The notes under the pieces were generated by a model. The model made no database searches and was not told the DNA's origin. It saw only the letters and a list, made by a program, of their open reading frames with translations. A program made the translations under genes and the position numbers. Shown one piece after another: positions 45,980 through 58,570 of a DNA stretch of 64,000 bases; within the stretch, counting starts at the first letter, position 1, and each line of letters opens with the position of its first letter. Origin of the DNA: Wyeomyia smithii (taxonomy: Eukaryota; Arthropoda; Insecta; Diptera; Culicidae); the NCBI RefSeq assembly GCF_029784165.1, contig NC_073696.1, positions 99,626,065-99,690,064 on the forward strand, written 5' to 3'.

Positions 45980-48953
45980 CATCCAACCCCTTGAACCATG
46001 CTTTCGTCGACACCTTAGGAAAAATGGAATGTAGCCACCGTCCCAGTTCATCTGAGTTCCATGATGATTGCCAACTGTTGAGTGTTCTCTGACGCAAAAT
46101 GCTATAAAATTCATCATAAGCAATTGGTCTTTCATAAATATCGCCATCAATAGCACCCTCCTTAGCTAAAGAGTCAGCCTTTTCATTACCCGGAATCGAG
46201 CAATGAGAAGGGACCCACGCTAAGGTAACCCGGTAATTTTTATCTGTTAAAGCACTTAAAAACCGCCGTATTTTCCCCAGGAAATACGGGGTGTGCTTCA
46301 CAGTCTTCATCGATCGCAGAGCCTCAATGGCACTGAGACTGTCTGTGAAGATGAAGTAGTGGTCTATGGGCAGGATTTCGATGATCCCAAGAGAGTACTG
46401 AATGGCAGCAAGTTCTGCGACGTACACGGAAGCAGGAGCATCGAGTTTGTAGGAGGCGGTAAAATTTTCGTGGAAAACACCGAAGCCAGTGGACTCATCT
46501 AGATTAGATCCGTCAGTGTAAAACCTTTTATTATAACTAACATGTTTAAACTTATTGGAAAAAATTTTAGGGATCTCTTGGGGTCGCAATTGATCCGGGA
46601 TACAAGAAATGTCTTGTTTCATGGTGGTGTCGAAGAATATAGCATTATTAGAAGTATCTAAAAGTGCGACATTGGAGGAATCGTATGAAGCAGGATTAAT
46701 ATCTTGAGCCATATAGTCAAAATATAAAGTCATTAATCCTCTGTTGGCATTTTTGTGTCAGATACCTAATATGACAAGCCCAGGTGCATTTAGAGTCGAA
46801 CCAGACCCCGAGATATTTAGCGACTAAAACTTGAGAGATCGTTTTACCCGTTAGTAGGAGCTGCAGCTGAGCTGGGTTATGCTTTCTAGAAAAAACGACC
46901 AACTCAGTTTTCTCCGGAAAGAATTCGATACCCAGCTTAAGAGCCCATTCAGACAAATTGTCTAAGGTATCTTGCAATGGTCCTTGCAGATCGCTAGCCT
47001 CGCTACCAGTAATGGATACAACGCTATCGTCTGCAAGTTGCCTTAGCGTGCATGAATTTGCAAGACATTCATCGATGTCATTGACATAAAAATTATATAA
47101 AAGGGGACTTAAACATGAGCCCTGGGGAAGGCCCATGTAACTAATTCGGGAAGTTGTCGAATCGCCATGTGAGAAATACATATGCTTTTCTGACAACAAA
47201 TTGAGCAAAAAGTTATTCAAATTTGGTGAAAGTCCCTGCGAATGAAGTTTCGCGCTTAAAACTTCTACAGAGACAGAGTCAAAAGCCCCCTTAATATCCA
47301 AGAACGCAGAAGCCATTTGCTCTTTTCGAGCAAATGCGAGTTGAATTTCAGTAGAAAGCAACGCTAGGCAATCGTTCGTCCCTTTGCCCCGGTGAAAGCC
47401 AAATTGAGTATCTGAAAGTAAACCGTTTGTTTCGACCCATTTGTCTAACCGTAAGAGGATCATTTTCTCCATTAATTTCCGGAGGCAAGAGAGCATCGCA
47501 ATCGGCCCCTATGAATTGTAATCAGAGGCAGGTTTCCCGGGTTTCCGAATAGCAATGACTTTTACCTCCCTCCAGTCATGCGGAACAATATTTAGCTCAA
47601 GAAACTTGTTGAACAAATTCAACAAGCGTCTTTTTGCAGAGTCGGGTAGATTCTTCAACAGGTTGAATTTTATTCTATCTAACCCTGGAGCCTTATTATT
47701 GCACGACAGGAGAGTCATTGAAAATTCCAACTTCGAAAATGGAGGCTCTTCCGTAGTTACTATAAACGCGTCGCGAAAGGTTTTCTGTTCTGGTACAGAG
47801 TCCGGACAGACCTTTTTGGCAAAATCGAGTATCCAGCGATCTGAATACTCCTCACTCTCATTCGAAACGTCACGGTTCCGCATGCGCCTGGCGGTATCCC
47901 AAAGAGTGCTCATCGCTGTTTCCCTCGACAACGCGTTTACGAACCACCGCCAGTACCCGCGTTTACTTTCGATGTAGGTTGACAGTGCCGTACTCCCGGT
48001 AGTCCTTATACGCCGCGGACCTTCGCGCGTACAGCTTAGAGCACTCTTTGTCCCACCATTTGTTGGGAGGGCGCTGTCTAATCGTTACCCCGGGTATCGG
48101 TTTCGTCTGAGCTTGAGTCGCGGCGTCGATTATCAAGCCAGCTAAGAACGCGTATTCTTCCTCCGGAGGAAGTTCCTCGTGAGTCTCGATAGATTCCGCT
48201 ATAATAGACTCATAACGCTTCCGATCAATATTACGTGTAAGGTCGTAGGAAATATTGATTGGGTTCGGGGGAGTTGAACCATTAGCAATTGATATAACGA
48301 TTGGAAGATGATCACTACCGTGGGGATCGTTGATTACTTTCCACTGGCAATCTAACGCTAGTGATGTCGAGCAGAGGGATAGATCAAGCACGCTTTCACG
48401 TGCTGGAGGATTAGGTACACGTGTCGCTTCCCCAGTATTCAAAAGTGTCATATTGAAGTCGTCGATCAAATTACAAATTAAAGAAGATCGGTTGTCGTCG
48501 TACAGCGACCCCCATAGCGAACAGTGAGAGTTAAAATCTCCCAAAATCAAAAAAGGTGCGGGAAGCAATTCTGCTATATCAAGGAGTTGCTTCTGTTCAA
48601 TCCGCGCGGATGGGGGAATATATAACGAAACAAGGCAAAGGTCTTTTCCATTCATATTCGTTTGAATGGCAACAACTTCAATATTCGAGATCGAGGGTAG
48701 GTCGATTCTGAAAAAAGAATAGCACTTTTTGATCCCTAAAAGTACCCCTCCACCGTGTGAGGCTCGATCTCGACGAATGATGTTAAAATCGTGGAAATTA
48801 AGTTGATCATTTGAATTGAGAAAAGTTTCACAGAGCGCGAACGCATCACAATTGTATGTGTTTATCAAATGTGAAAATAAATCAAATTTGGGGATGATAC
48901 TTCTGCAGTTCCACTGTAACACAGTGACAAAATTCCTAACCTCTTTCGACGTA

Positions 48954-50327
48954 TTAGTCATCGAAAGATACGATAGCTGAAATGAGGGGCCAAGTTGCTG
49001 TGAGTTGCTTCAAAAAGGTTTTAACTGTAGGGAGAAGGGCAAGAAGAATGTTTTGAAGGGGATCTGGTATGTTGAATGTTTTAAATATCCAGTCCACAAT
49101 ATCAGAGAATTTTATGAACCCTGTTTCTTTTATGTCTTCTGATCGAGAAATGGGTGCACGAGGGGTTTTTGGTGCCCCAGAAAGCGGTGGGTACTCCTGG
49201 TTTGATTTGAAATTAAAACCGGGGGGTACTTGCTTCGGTTTTTCTTCACCGCTTCCTTTTTGTGTTGTCTTATTGGTCATTCCGCTCGGGGTTATCTTAC
49301 GACCTTTGCGAGAAAGATTAGGAGAGTTGAGCATTCTCCTCTCCCTAGATCCCTCTGGCAAGGCATAGGAACACCCTTTGACGGGATCGTCAGATGTACT
49401 CTCATCAGTTGGCAAGAAGGAAAAGATGTTTCCTGTCGAGGGTGGCTCAGCCCTCTTAAGCATTTCTGCAAAAGAGCGCTTTTATCGTTCCTTAAGGGAA
49501 CGCTTATTTTTTTCCTCGCGCTGTTTGTACGCGGGACATGCCGGAAGGTCATGCCGAGTTCCCTCGCAATAAAGACTGCAAGCGTTCTCAGCATGATTGC
49601 CTCCGCACTTGCTACAGCGTGCCTTGTTGCAGCAGTAGGTGGCTGTGTGACCTAACTGCTTACAGTTTTGGCAATGCATGACCCGCGGTACGAACAGGCG
49701 TACAGGTAGACGAACCCTGTCCAAGCGGACGTAGTTCGGCAGCGCGGATCCGGCGAATGTTACTCGGAAGGAATCCGAAGGGAGGAATTTCTTCTTTTCT
49801 TCTTCGATGGATACTGAATGCAATTGCTTGCAATCCAGTATCTTTACACTTTGCATCAAGGGGTTTTTAAAACAGCCAACTCCATGACGCAAAATGTCAT
49901 CGACAGTGAGATTCCCCTCGGTAACCACACCGCCGATTTCTACATCCTTGGCAGGGATGTACACGCGATACTCTCTCGTGAAGAGCTCGTAGCCAGCAAT
50001 TTCGTTTGCTTGCTTCAAGCTACTCACGACAACTCGCAGTTTGTTCGGCCTCACCTTCGTAATCTCGGTTACGGCCGAAAAATGTTTTGCCAGGTCTTTG
50101 CCAATTTGAATAATATTCAATGGCTTCTTTATGGGCCGGAAAAAAACAACGTAGGGACCGCCAGCGGCATCTGGGTAAGCTTTTACCCGTACTTCCGCTA
50201 CTCTTGGTACAGGACTTGGCAAAAGGGAGGGCACAGGGGAAGGTAGGGGTGAGCTGATGGGAGAAATTTCAATTTCTTCCCCGTTTGTTTTCACATCCAG
50301 GAGAAGTTGCACCTGCATGTCGTCCAT
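48954..50327 (-). pseudogene. I-clade ORF1 (gag-like, two CCHC knuckles)
   Basis: This is the nucleic-acid chaperone-like ORF1 of the I element. The start MDDMQVQLLLDVKTNGEE is at 50327. Residues about 60-200 form an RRM-like or esterase-free region (VVFFRPIKKPLNIIQIGKDL; VRPNKLRVVVSSLKQANEIA). Zinc knuckles follow at about residues 228-260, CQNCKQLGHTATYC and CSKCGGNHAENAC. A single in-frame TAA at 49482-49484 breaks the frame after RSLKER. The same frame continues as KRSFAEMLKRAEPPS to 48954, so the intact product would be about 457 residues. ORF1 overlaps the ORF2 start by 8 nt. Confidence 0.88.
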
Positions 50328-50941
50328 TTTGCGGGAGCGTTACGCTCTACCGCACACAAACGATAAATATTCGAATATGGGGGGGGGGGGTTCAAGTAGT
50401 TGATATTAAATTTTAAAAACATTTTTTCAATCTACAATGGATCAAATAAAAAAAAACAGTAATACTAATACTAATAACAATAGTAATAAGTCACTAATAA
50501 CAATAGTAATAAGTCACGACCTCACGGCTGATAGTTGGATTAATCGAGTGTCTCCGCAGAACAAACAATGACGATCCAGCTTCGTGTTGTGACACAGTGA
50601 CCGTATCTTACACGCGACCTTGTAGATGCCACTTGTAGTTGACTTCCACTCGCTCGATCGTTCGGTGGTCCGTGCTGCTAGCGGGGTAACAGCGGTGCGG
50701 GAGAATTATTCTTGCTGATATATCAGCTGCGTATCGAATCACTGGCGGGGTAGCCTGCCCCTACCAGTGTGCAGATGTTTCTGCCGATATACAACAGGCT
50801 ATTGTTATCGCGCAACACAAGAACTAATCGACAAAAAACACCCGTACGATAACTCGTGTATTGTTATTTTGCGAACTCAAACGGAGATAAACAATTTGCG
50901 TCTAATCGAGACGAAAGCAAAACAACGAATGACTTTTTGTT

Positions 50942-52840
50942 GTTAATATAAACTTTTTATTCAGTAGAGGATCTCAAATACATTTTTTTCATATATTTTT
51001 TTATATTTTTTATATTTTATAACTCTGCAAGCGACTTGGCGTATCGGAATCCAATTAGTTTCAACGGAATAAGTCGACTCGAATTTCTTAGCAACAGTGA
51101 TAATTATTTCGGGAGTATGTCTAAATTAACGCAATTAAGCGGGACATCGTGTGTACAGCCTTTTCAAAGTTTGTGTACTAACAGGCTCGGAAGCAAAATT
51201 CGATGCAAATCGAGGCAAACTTCCTCATGCATCAGATTTAGTTGTGGACTTGGATTTGAGCCGTTGAGAGCAAAAGTCGTGCATGTGCTATTTCTACATT
51301 TATTTGTTTTTTTTTTTTGTATAAATTAATGCAGAATGCAATAGTGTGCCACAATATCCAAAAAAACGAGATCTGATAACTTATACCAGAGTTATTGTCA
51401 AAACAATTCTCGGTTATTGACATAATCATCATTTCGCAAAATCGTTAGAAATCTGTCCATGTGGAATGTGGATGGCCCCTATCAATTTCTATTGGCAATC
51501 CCGAACACCTTCGAGGAAGAAAACGCACTTAAGTTTCGAAATGTATACATCGCGTAGCCATTAGATTAATCTCGACATTTATCGAACAAATGAAACCTAC
51601 TTCGGTTTGCAAGACAGAACCAACGACTGAGCAGTCTCCAGCTAAATTGTCATCTTGAGACATGAATAAATATCTTGATATATCTCACAAAATCACTACA
51701 CTCCGAAAATCCGCAGTTGAGCAAAACTCAACCGGGCCGAAGACGCGTTTAATTGGATCATTATGGAAGACCTCTTACCTGTCAAATGATTAAACTGAAA
51801 ACCTACTGGGTACAAAAACTGACGTTTTATGTTTGTGATTATTTTCCCATAGAACAAAAGTGGTACATGTGGAACACAAGTCTCTAAACCATGCAACGTG
51901 TTTTGAAATTTTTCCAGCAATGATTTAGTGCAGTTATGTTGGGAACAATGTTGGAAATTATTTACTAATGGAAACACTCTATTTTGTTTATTGCGTCTTC
52001 TGAAAAGTTAACTTAATGGCATCTGTACCACTTTTGCTCTCAACGGCTCATTTATCAAAAAGCACTTTTGACGGGTTGGCAGAACATTCCCTTTTTGAGA
52101 TTACAAAGCTTCTTTCGCTGTTTTCTATTACTGACACACAAGTGAGCGATTATCATTTTCTTTGTAAGGCTCAGCGAATTCTCGATAGTTTTTACATATT
52201 TTTAGTTGTTTTTTTTTTCACCCTAGAAGAACATTACAACGCCTCAAAAAGATGTTCGTGATTCATCCTCTGATAACGCCACTAAAACTCGCAATACTTA
52301 ACTGTACACTTCGAATAAGCAGGGGTGAAAACCCATCTCATGACACATATGTTGCACGTTCATTGAGATAAAGTAAAAATAATTTGTAAGTAGAAAGAAT
52401 CTACTGAACCTCAAATCTGTTATCGGTTCACTCAAACCCCCAAATCGCTATTTTTATTTCTTCTCGTAATATAACAAAAGTTGGCATTGAATTACAAGAC
52501 TGACGAAGATAAACATGTCGCAACCTGAGGATTACTAGATTAATCAGTTTTCGGTAGCTACAAGTTATGTAATGTTATGTTCGAAAAGTATTGCAATAAC
52601 AAAAATTATTTTTCACATCGTCTACAATTCAAAATGTTGAGGGTTCAAATCCCTGTTTTTTTTTTAATTGATCTTCTCGAACACACGCTTGCGTGCCATA
52701 AGTTTTGATATGTAAATAAATTCCTCATTCAACTGTCAAGTCAAGTGGCTCCCTATCCGACAAAACAAACAAATCGAATGAGCATCCAAAAACCATATCT
52801 ATCTGTTTCTCTATCTATTTCTGTGTGTTTTTTTTTTGTG
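50942..52840. other. Non-coding interval after the I element
   Basis: AT-rich DNA with no supported gene or mobile element. Confidence 0.35.
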
Positions 52841-52844
52841 TATA

Positions 52845-52945
52845 CACTAAAGTCGCTTTCTACGCGGGGGATACGTGCCACGTAAATTGCGGAAATCGCG
52901 TAAAAAACGCGTAAATTCCGGAATCTGCGTTGAAAACGCGTAGGT
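52845..52945. mobile_element. Partial MITE related to 17238-17360
   Basis: It begins ACACTAAAGTCGCTTTCTACGCGG and contains repeated GCGTAAA and ACGCGTAAATTCCGG words like the 17238 element. The opposite terminus is missing. Confidence 0.6.
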
Positions 52946-53022
52946 ACTCGGGCAGGAGCATAAAAAATCCGATTTAAATATGATAAAATTTGTTTTACAA
53001 GTTTTCCAAATTTTTATACCTA

Positions 53023-53286
53023 CACAGTAAAAAATTCTGAATATTACACGTCACCTAAACTATTTTCTTATTTAAATTTCAGTTGCTCTTGACGTAAACC
53101 ACGGTTTTGTATGAAATTTATGTGCAACATCATTTAAATTTCAGTTACTTCTGGTGTAATATACGATTTTGTTTGAAATTTATGTGCAATATCAATCAAT
53201 TTTACGTGAAATATTATGAAATTTTCAATCATAAGCGATGGAGGCAATTCTTTACACGCGATTCTACATAAAGTTTTGTTGCTGTG
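53023..53286. mobile_element. Possible MITE, TA flanks, internal 62-bp duplication
   Basis: The ends CACAGTAAAAAATTC and GTTGCTGTG are each bordered by TA. The inside holds two similar segments of about 62 bp in tandem (ATTTAAATTTCAGTTGCTC... and ATTTAAATTTCAGTTACTT...). The TIRs are short, so this is tentative. Confidence 0.4.
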
Positions 53287-56200
53287 TATTTTTCAATTCC
53301 AAAACATTTTTACAGTAAGATTATTTATTATCTTCGACTTGTTGCATAAAGACAAAATAAAATAAACAACGTTACACTTTATATTGTACTCGCAATAACC
53401 AGAATTCTAAGCTTTAAGACGCAAAAATTTAAAACGGTGACCTTTTTTAGTAAAAATCAGGAGAAAAAAAATGACGTTTGCAAAAGTATCACTACGATGT
53501 TGATAACCCATTGATGCAGATAAATATTGAAAAAACCGGAATCCACTTACCGCCCGAAGCAAGCAAGAATGTTTCGGACTGGTTGGCAAGCATACTTTCT
53601 TCTTCGCCGTAACGAAGAGAGAAAAACAGTTTAGAAAGGAAAACTAATCATTACCGAGCAGTTCCCAGATAGCTCTGCCAAGCGTAACCGAATTACTGTG
53701 ACATCAGGTAGAAAAAGACTAGAGCAAACGCCACTGCAAGGTTATTGTAACTTCAGAAACATTTCTATCTTTGATCGTCTGAACATGATTTTGTTGTTAA
53801 ATTGATACGCGTCTTCAAACTTGTGACATTTATCCATTCAAGAGCAATTTGTTGAAATTTTTATTTAGGTACCAATTTACCTAAAAATAACAACGTAAAT
53901 TGAATCAATATTCTTTTTTTCAACGAAATGATGACTTATGCACTCGAGGCTTACTGGCGAAGATATCTGGTGAACCAATCACAATGAGAGTTAATTAACA
54001 CAAACACAATCTACGGAGAATGTCTGTCGTTGTGTAACGTTGACTCATAAGACTTGAGCATAATTGTTCGAAAACTACCTATGTATAAGAAATACTCCAA
54101 ACTCCGATCAAATGTCAAAAAATTCACGTTACAAGTGGTTTTTCTTATAGTTTTTTTTTTATTTGGATAGTTAATCCGACATATATGCGTGTCCAGGCAG
54201 TGTGATCTTACAACGTAAGAAGTCACCTAAATTGGGTCATCTGAGCTTAGTCTTCTGACAATACTAAGATGATAATTGGCGAAACAGATGCGTAAACACC
54301 ATTAGCCGCTATCGAATCCAGGTTGTCTACCAATGTTTTCGAATAACATCCCCAGCTTCTGCAGAATACAAGTAATAACTGACTGTTACTGTGGATCATT
54401 TCTTTGCGTTTTCATTTATCCGATGAAATAACAAACAACACGTAAGCTGATCGCCAAACATAACTTTGCTAGGCTGGGGCACGCCACTTACAGCGGACAC
54501 AGTAATTTATTCATTTCAAATGCAAGGCGGAAAATGTATGTGCACAGAGCAAAACTGAATTTGAACAGTATCTTATTTCACTAACTATAAATACTTTTGT
54601 TCGCTTACTCACTTGATAGAAGATTATTTTGCGAGTCATTACTAATGCATTAGGATATAACTTTTCTCCCAGGCACGATTGAACTATTTTCGGGCTCCAA
54701 CTAGGCAACGAACTCATAAGCTCGACGTAATGCATCCCGATTATGAGTGCGCCGTGTAAGGTTAATGATGAAACTGTGTACTGAAATTCCACTTACTTGC
54801 AAACGTTCTTCTTCAGGCAAAGGGTGTTTCCCGCGCGCGCTGTAGTGGAAAATAAACATAATTGAAATGACAAACGCGTCATCTTTTCAAATATTTACTG
54901 AATAAATAGTTTGCTAAGCGCTTCCCCAAGAGGTGTCGGACCAAATTTGTGTGCCTATATTGAACACAAAAACGTGCATGAAATCAGTTCACACATCCAT
55001 ATGTACCTAGACAGTGGAGTAAATGTACGCCAAATGACCGATCAACCAATTTCGACTGGTTCCGACTTAGATTAAACTTTGTGCACGTATTTGGCTTAAA
55101 ACTAAAAAAAAACTTAACCTAAAAAGAAATTGCTGAACTTCTTCAGTTGCAAGAGACACGTATTCCGATGATGTAATGATGATACTCATCGATATCAAAC
55201 TCAAGTTCCTTTCACCTTGTTACAATTTCATACCATACGAATTCTAAATATCTCGAAAACCAATGCTTTATGGTTTGAATGACCACTGCAATTGTCAAAC
55301 ATCATCTGAATACACTTATTCTTGGAAAAATCTTTGTACCTTTGAGAAAATTTAAATATGAGGTTTAAGCTTCCGCATCTAAAAATTGAAGGAAAAAATC
55401 AATGAAACATCGTTTGTTAAAACAAATCATAACTTTTATAGGCAATATTGCTTCCGCATTCGTTCTTAAAAAGTTTTCCTGTCCGAAAATGTGAGTTACA
55501 ATGCTTTGAATAAAGTGTATGTTAAAATACATACGCTGTTTTGAAACCAAACCACATTTTCAAAATGTTATACGAATCAAAAAAGTTCGAGTAAAATTTC
55601 GCGTACTTTCAGGTCATTAAGGCTGGAAACGCTCTTTTATTATGCATAAAAATTGTGAGTATTCCATGTAACAATGTTTTAGATACGTATCACCCTGTGC
55701 ATTCATATGTGCACCATCTTTTTGTAACATTCTCCTAACTGCTAGCACCGCCGTCATTGTTGGCTTTGTCATAGCGGCAGCGGTTTTGTATTACCATATG
55801 GCAAGAACTTCTTGTTCAATCATCTCTTATTCGCGTAAAAATGAAGCAAAAAATTACTTCACCACGGCGGCACTGCGTCATCTTAATACGGTATCCAGCT
55901 TTTTTCCCGTTTCGAAACGAGTGGAATTATGAAAGTGCACTCGAGCGGGTGGTGCTGAGATGAAGATCTCAACGGTGCAACAACAACAACAACAATGAAA
56001 AACAAATCTCAGCGGTAGCAAGTAATGTGAAGGCTTCTTCATCAAACCTTATCTTGAGGAGGAAAAAAATGCGAAAAAAATTGAACATAATGAACAGCGC
56101 CCCCCAACGACTAAACGGCGGAGGAGAGAAACGATCTCTCGGGCCTCCGCTGCTAGGCAATAATCACTTGGACCCGCAAACGAACTAAAACGTTCGGAGA

Positions 56201-57475
56201 AAGCGTCAGCGTGGAAAAAAAGAAGCTGTAACGCCCGTACCGAGAAGTACTAATCTGTAAGTTGAACGACTGCTGCTTACGGAACCAGCAAGCCGACAGA
56301 TATCCAACAGGTGTGCTCCCGACAAATCGGATATGCTTTCGCCAAAACACTTTCGGAAAACCTATTAGGGGCAGACCAGGGCTTCCGCAAGGTTTGCATG
56401 CTTTCGCCGCCCGAGCAGACACAGGAGCTGCTACACTCGACGGAGGGGAAAACCAAGGTCACAAACGCTTGTGTGGACACACCGACGTAAACCCCATTCG
56501 ATTCAATCCACTCAACAGGTATAGCTGAAATACTTTCTAACAGTTGGTTAATAAAATAAAAGCAGATTGAACAATAGGTAGAAACATAGTAACGAAAATC
56601 GACAGTTTCTATTTCATCACATTTTCTGATAATTTTTGTTATCAATAAGAGTTTATTTGGCAATACTGCGTCTTTCCACACGAACCAAAAATAGCGGCAA
56701 TACCTTGTTGAACGGCAGTAGGTAATTTCCCGATGCAGAACGATGCACATGCAATCAAAGCGGAACGAACGGCGCTGTTCAGTCAACTGGATACCGACCG
56801 GTGTATGGGATGGGGGGTAAACTGACCATCATCAAAACTTGGATTGAGGAGCTCCTGGCTTGATCGGTTGCCCTAGTCAATCGCTGGCTAAAGGAACGGA
56901 AGGGTAAGCAAGTGTGGTTGGGATCGGAGAGCTATATTTACGTAATGTAATTAATACCGCGAGCCCGTATGTATGAAGAGATTTGTAGAACAGTTTGCTC
57001 GCTTCCTGAAGTAATTATTCATTTCAGCATAATTACAGTACAGTAATTTTTAATTGCTGCAAAATGGAGTCAGTATAAATGAATACTTTCGCGGTTAGCG
57101 GTGTCGAGCTGCTGGCTCTCCTCCCGTACACGGTAGTGATTTTATGATCGACAATCGTCAAAAATTTCAGAAATGTACAATTTTTTACTAATTCTAAAAA
57201 TGCCCGATGTAGAATCAGGACTACAATTGGACGCCGATTAGAGCTCATCTTTCATCGGTCTAAAGTAAAGTTGGACGAAATATCATCATCAAAATGAACG
57301 GTTCAAACAAACAGCTTCCGAAGATTGTAGACCATACGACCACAACCGTTGGAAAAAGTCATACTGATAACACTGAATATATATATTTCAAAAGATAAAT
57401 AATCACACAATTACAAATCGAAAATATAACAATGCAGTCCTGTCTGTCTGTCTGATTCATATAGTCTTGGAAACT
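53287..57475. other. Long interval without supported genes
   Basis: The part 55240-55620 shares phrases with 1-620 and is a dispersed repeat. The part 56100-56800 is GC-richer and open in several frames on both strands. One frame reads SRQIGYAFAKTLSENLLGAD and ends before a possible donor ACAG|GTATAG at about 56519, but no family is recognised. The rest is AT-rich with no signal. Confidence 0.3.
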
Positions 57476-57479
57476 ACTG

Positions 57480-58250
57480 AACCGATCGACGTGAAAATTC
57501 GTGGTTTTTAGGTCCGGGAAAGGTTCCTGTAATAGTTTGAGCCCCTCCCTTGTGCATGTGCAGGTTTCTAGGAGCAATAAATATTTCTGTAATAGATTAA
57601 CACCCCTCCATATTCTGGAAGCGAGAGCTCCCATACAAACGGAACACAGATATATGTATAACTCGCGAACTAATCAAGCACCTCCCTTCTCTGTAAGGGA
57701 GGGTTTCTATACAAATAAAACACAATTTTTGCTTAGGTCGAGAACTAATCAAACAAATGGAACCAAATTTGACATGTAGAGTTTTTTGGGATCAAGGAAT
57801 GTTTTTATGGTGGTTCGACACCCCTTCCCCCCTCCTTTTTCAAAAGGGGAGGCTTCTATGCAAAAGAAACACGAATTTCTGCATAAATTCAGAACTCATC
57901 AGGGAAATAGAACCAAATTTTGCATGTGGAAGTGTTTAGAGGCAAAAAATATGTCCATGGCTGTTCGACATCCTTCCCTCTTCTAGAAGGAGGTTCTCAT
58001 ACAAATGAAACACGAATTTCAGCACAACTCAAGAACTTATCAAGTAAATGGAACCAAATTTGACATGTAAAGGTTTTTGGGAGCAAGAAACATTTTCATG
58101 GTGGTTCGATACCCTTTAAAACACAAATTTTTGTATGATTCGGGAACTAATCAAGCAAACAAACCCAAATTTGGTATGTGGAGGGTTTTAGCTAGTAATG
58201 TTTCTATAATGGGAAAGGGGAAGGCTCTCATAAAAATGAAATATTTGGCG
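57480..58250 (+). repeat. Tandem repeat, about 140-150-bp unit
   Basis: The phrase GAACTAATCAAGCAAATGGAACCAAATTTG, with variations, returns at 57667 (partial), 57742, 57892, 58033 and 58144. Each unit also has a G- or C-rich tract and CATACAAATGAAACACGAATTT-like end. Open frames crossing it are shadows of the repeat. Confidence 0.85.
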
Positions 58251-58570
58251 ACTCCCGGCAGCCAAAATAGACGAAATACCATCCAATCTCCGGTATTTCC
58301 AGAATCGTATTGATTCACAGAAGCCAAAAGTCGACCTAAGATGCCATTTCGAATTCTAAAATGGCGACTTTCGGTTTCTGGAAAACAACCGAAGACGACT
58401 GAATAGCTCCCAATAAAGTTGTTTCCGGAATCAGATTGATGCTCAGAGGCAAGAAATTGACTCCACATGCTATTTTAAAATCCAAGATGACAGCTTGCTG
58501 TTTCTGGAAAACAGCTCAAAATGACTGGATTCCACCCAATATGAGTATTATCAGGATCGAAATGATGTAC
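58250..58570 (+). repeat. Second tandem repeat, about 110-125-bp unit
   Basis: Three diverged units carry (T/C)GGTTTCTGGAAAACA, CCAA(T/A)ATGA and GGAATC(A/G)-GATTGAT words. It follows the previous array directly and may belong to the same larger repeat. Confidence 0.7.

Larger units (their letters stand above)
39705..48961 (-). pseudogene. I-clade ORF2 (EN-RT-RNase H-Zn), interrupted
   Basis: This is the polymerase polyprotein. The endonuclease (48961-47963) shows LQWNCRSIIPKFD, LCETFLNSND, RDRASHGGGVLLG, LILGDFNSHCSLWG and GSDHLPI. A small deletion after LHRK shifts the frame. RT continues at 47931-46717 with NKAPGLDRIKFNLLK, one stop before GPIAMLSCLRKLMEK, FGFHRGKGTNDCLAL, AFLDIKGAFDSVS, GLPQGSCLSPLLYNFY, the catalytic LADDSVVS and VAKYLGVWFDSKC. 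A deletion at about 46730 joins QQRIN to MTLYFDYMAQ, losing the RT thumb. RNase H (46733-45981) keeps all four acidic residues in FYTDGSN, VAELAAIQ, IFTDSLSA and GNEKADSLA. The frame runs AWFKGLD, is cut by the insertion at 45979, and resumes at 40025 as VGRDFIRIGL with the CCHC-like CVCGDGYHDIEHVVWSC, ending at 39705. Confidence 0.9.
39457..50927 (-). mobile_element. I-clade non-LTR retrotransposon, split by a 5.95-kb insertion
   Basis: The element reads on the minus strand from 50927 to 39457 and is bounded by a perfect 14-bp TSD, AATGACTTTTTGTT at 39443-39456 and 50928-50941. Removing the insertion at 40026-45979 and one copy of its 9-bp TSD leaves 5,508 bp. That is the size expected for an I-type element with a 600-bp 5' UTR, ORF1, ORF2 (EN-RT-RNase H-zinc knuckle) and a short 3' UTR ending near TCAAATAAACTAATTTTAAACC. 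It is a full-length insertion that was later interrupted and has decayed through one nonsense codon and several deletions. Confidence 0.93.

Noticed and set aside
52640..52680. tRNA-like B box GGTTCAAATCC followed by a T run
   Set aside because: No matching acceptor stem, D-arm or A box upstream; the T-arm stem is imperfect.
57501..57986. Chain of short open frames in tandem-repeat DNA
   Set aside because: The frames echo the 140-150-bp repeat unit, carry no conserved domain and change frame between units.
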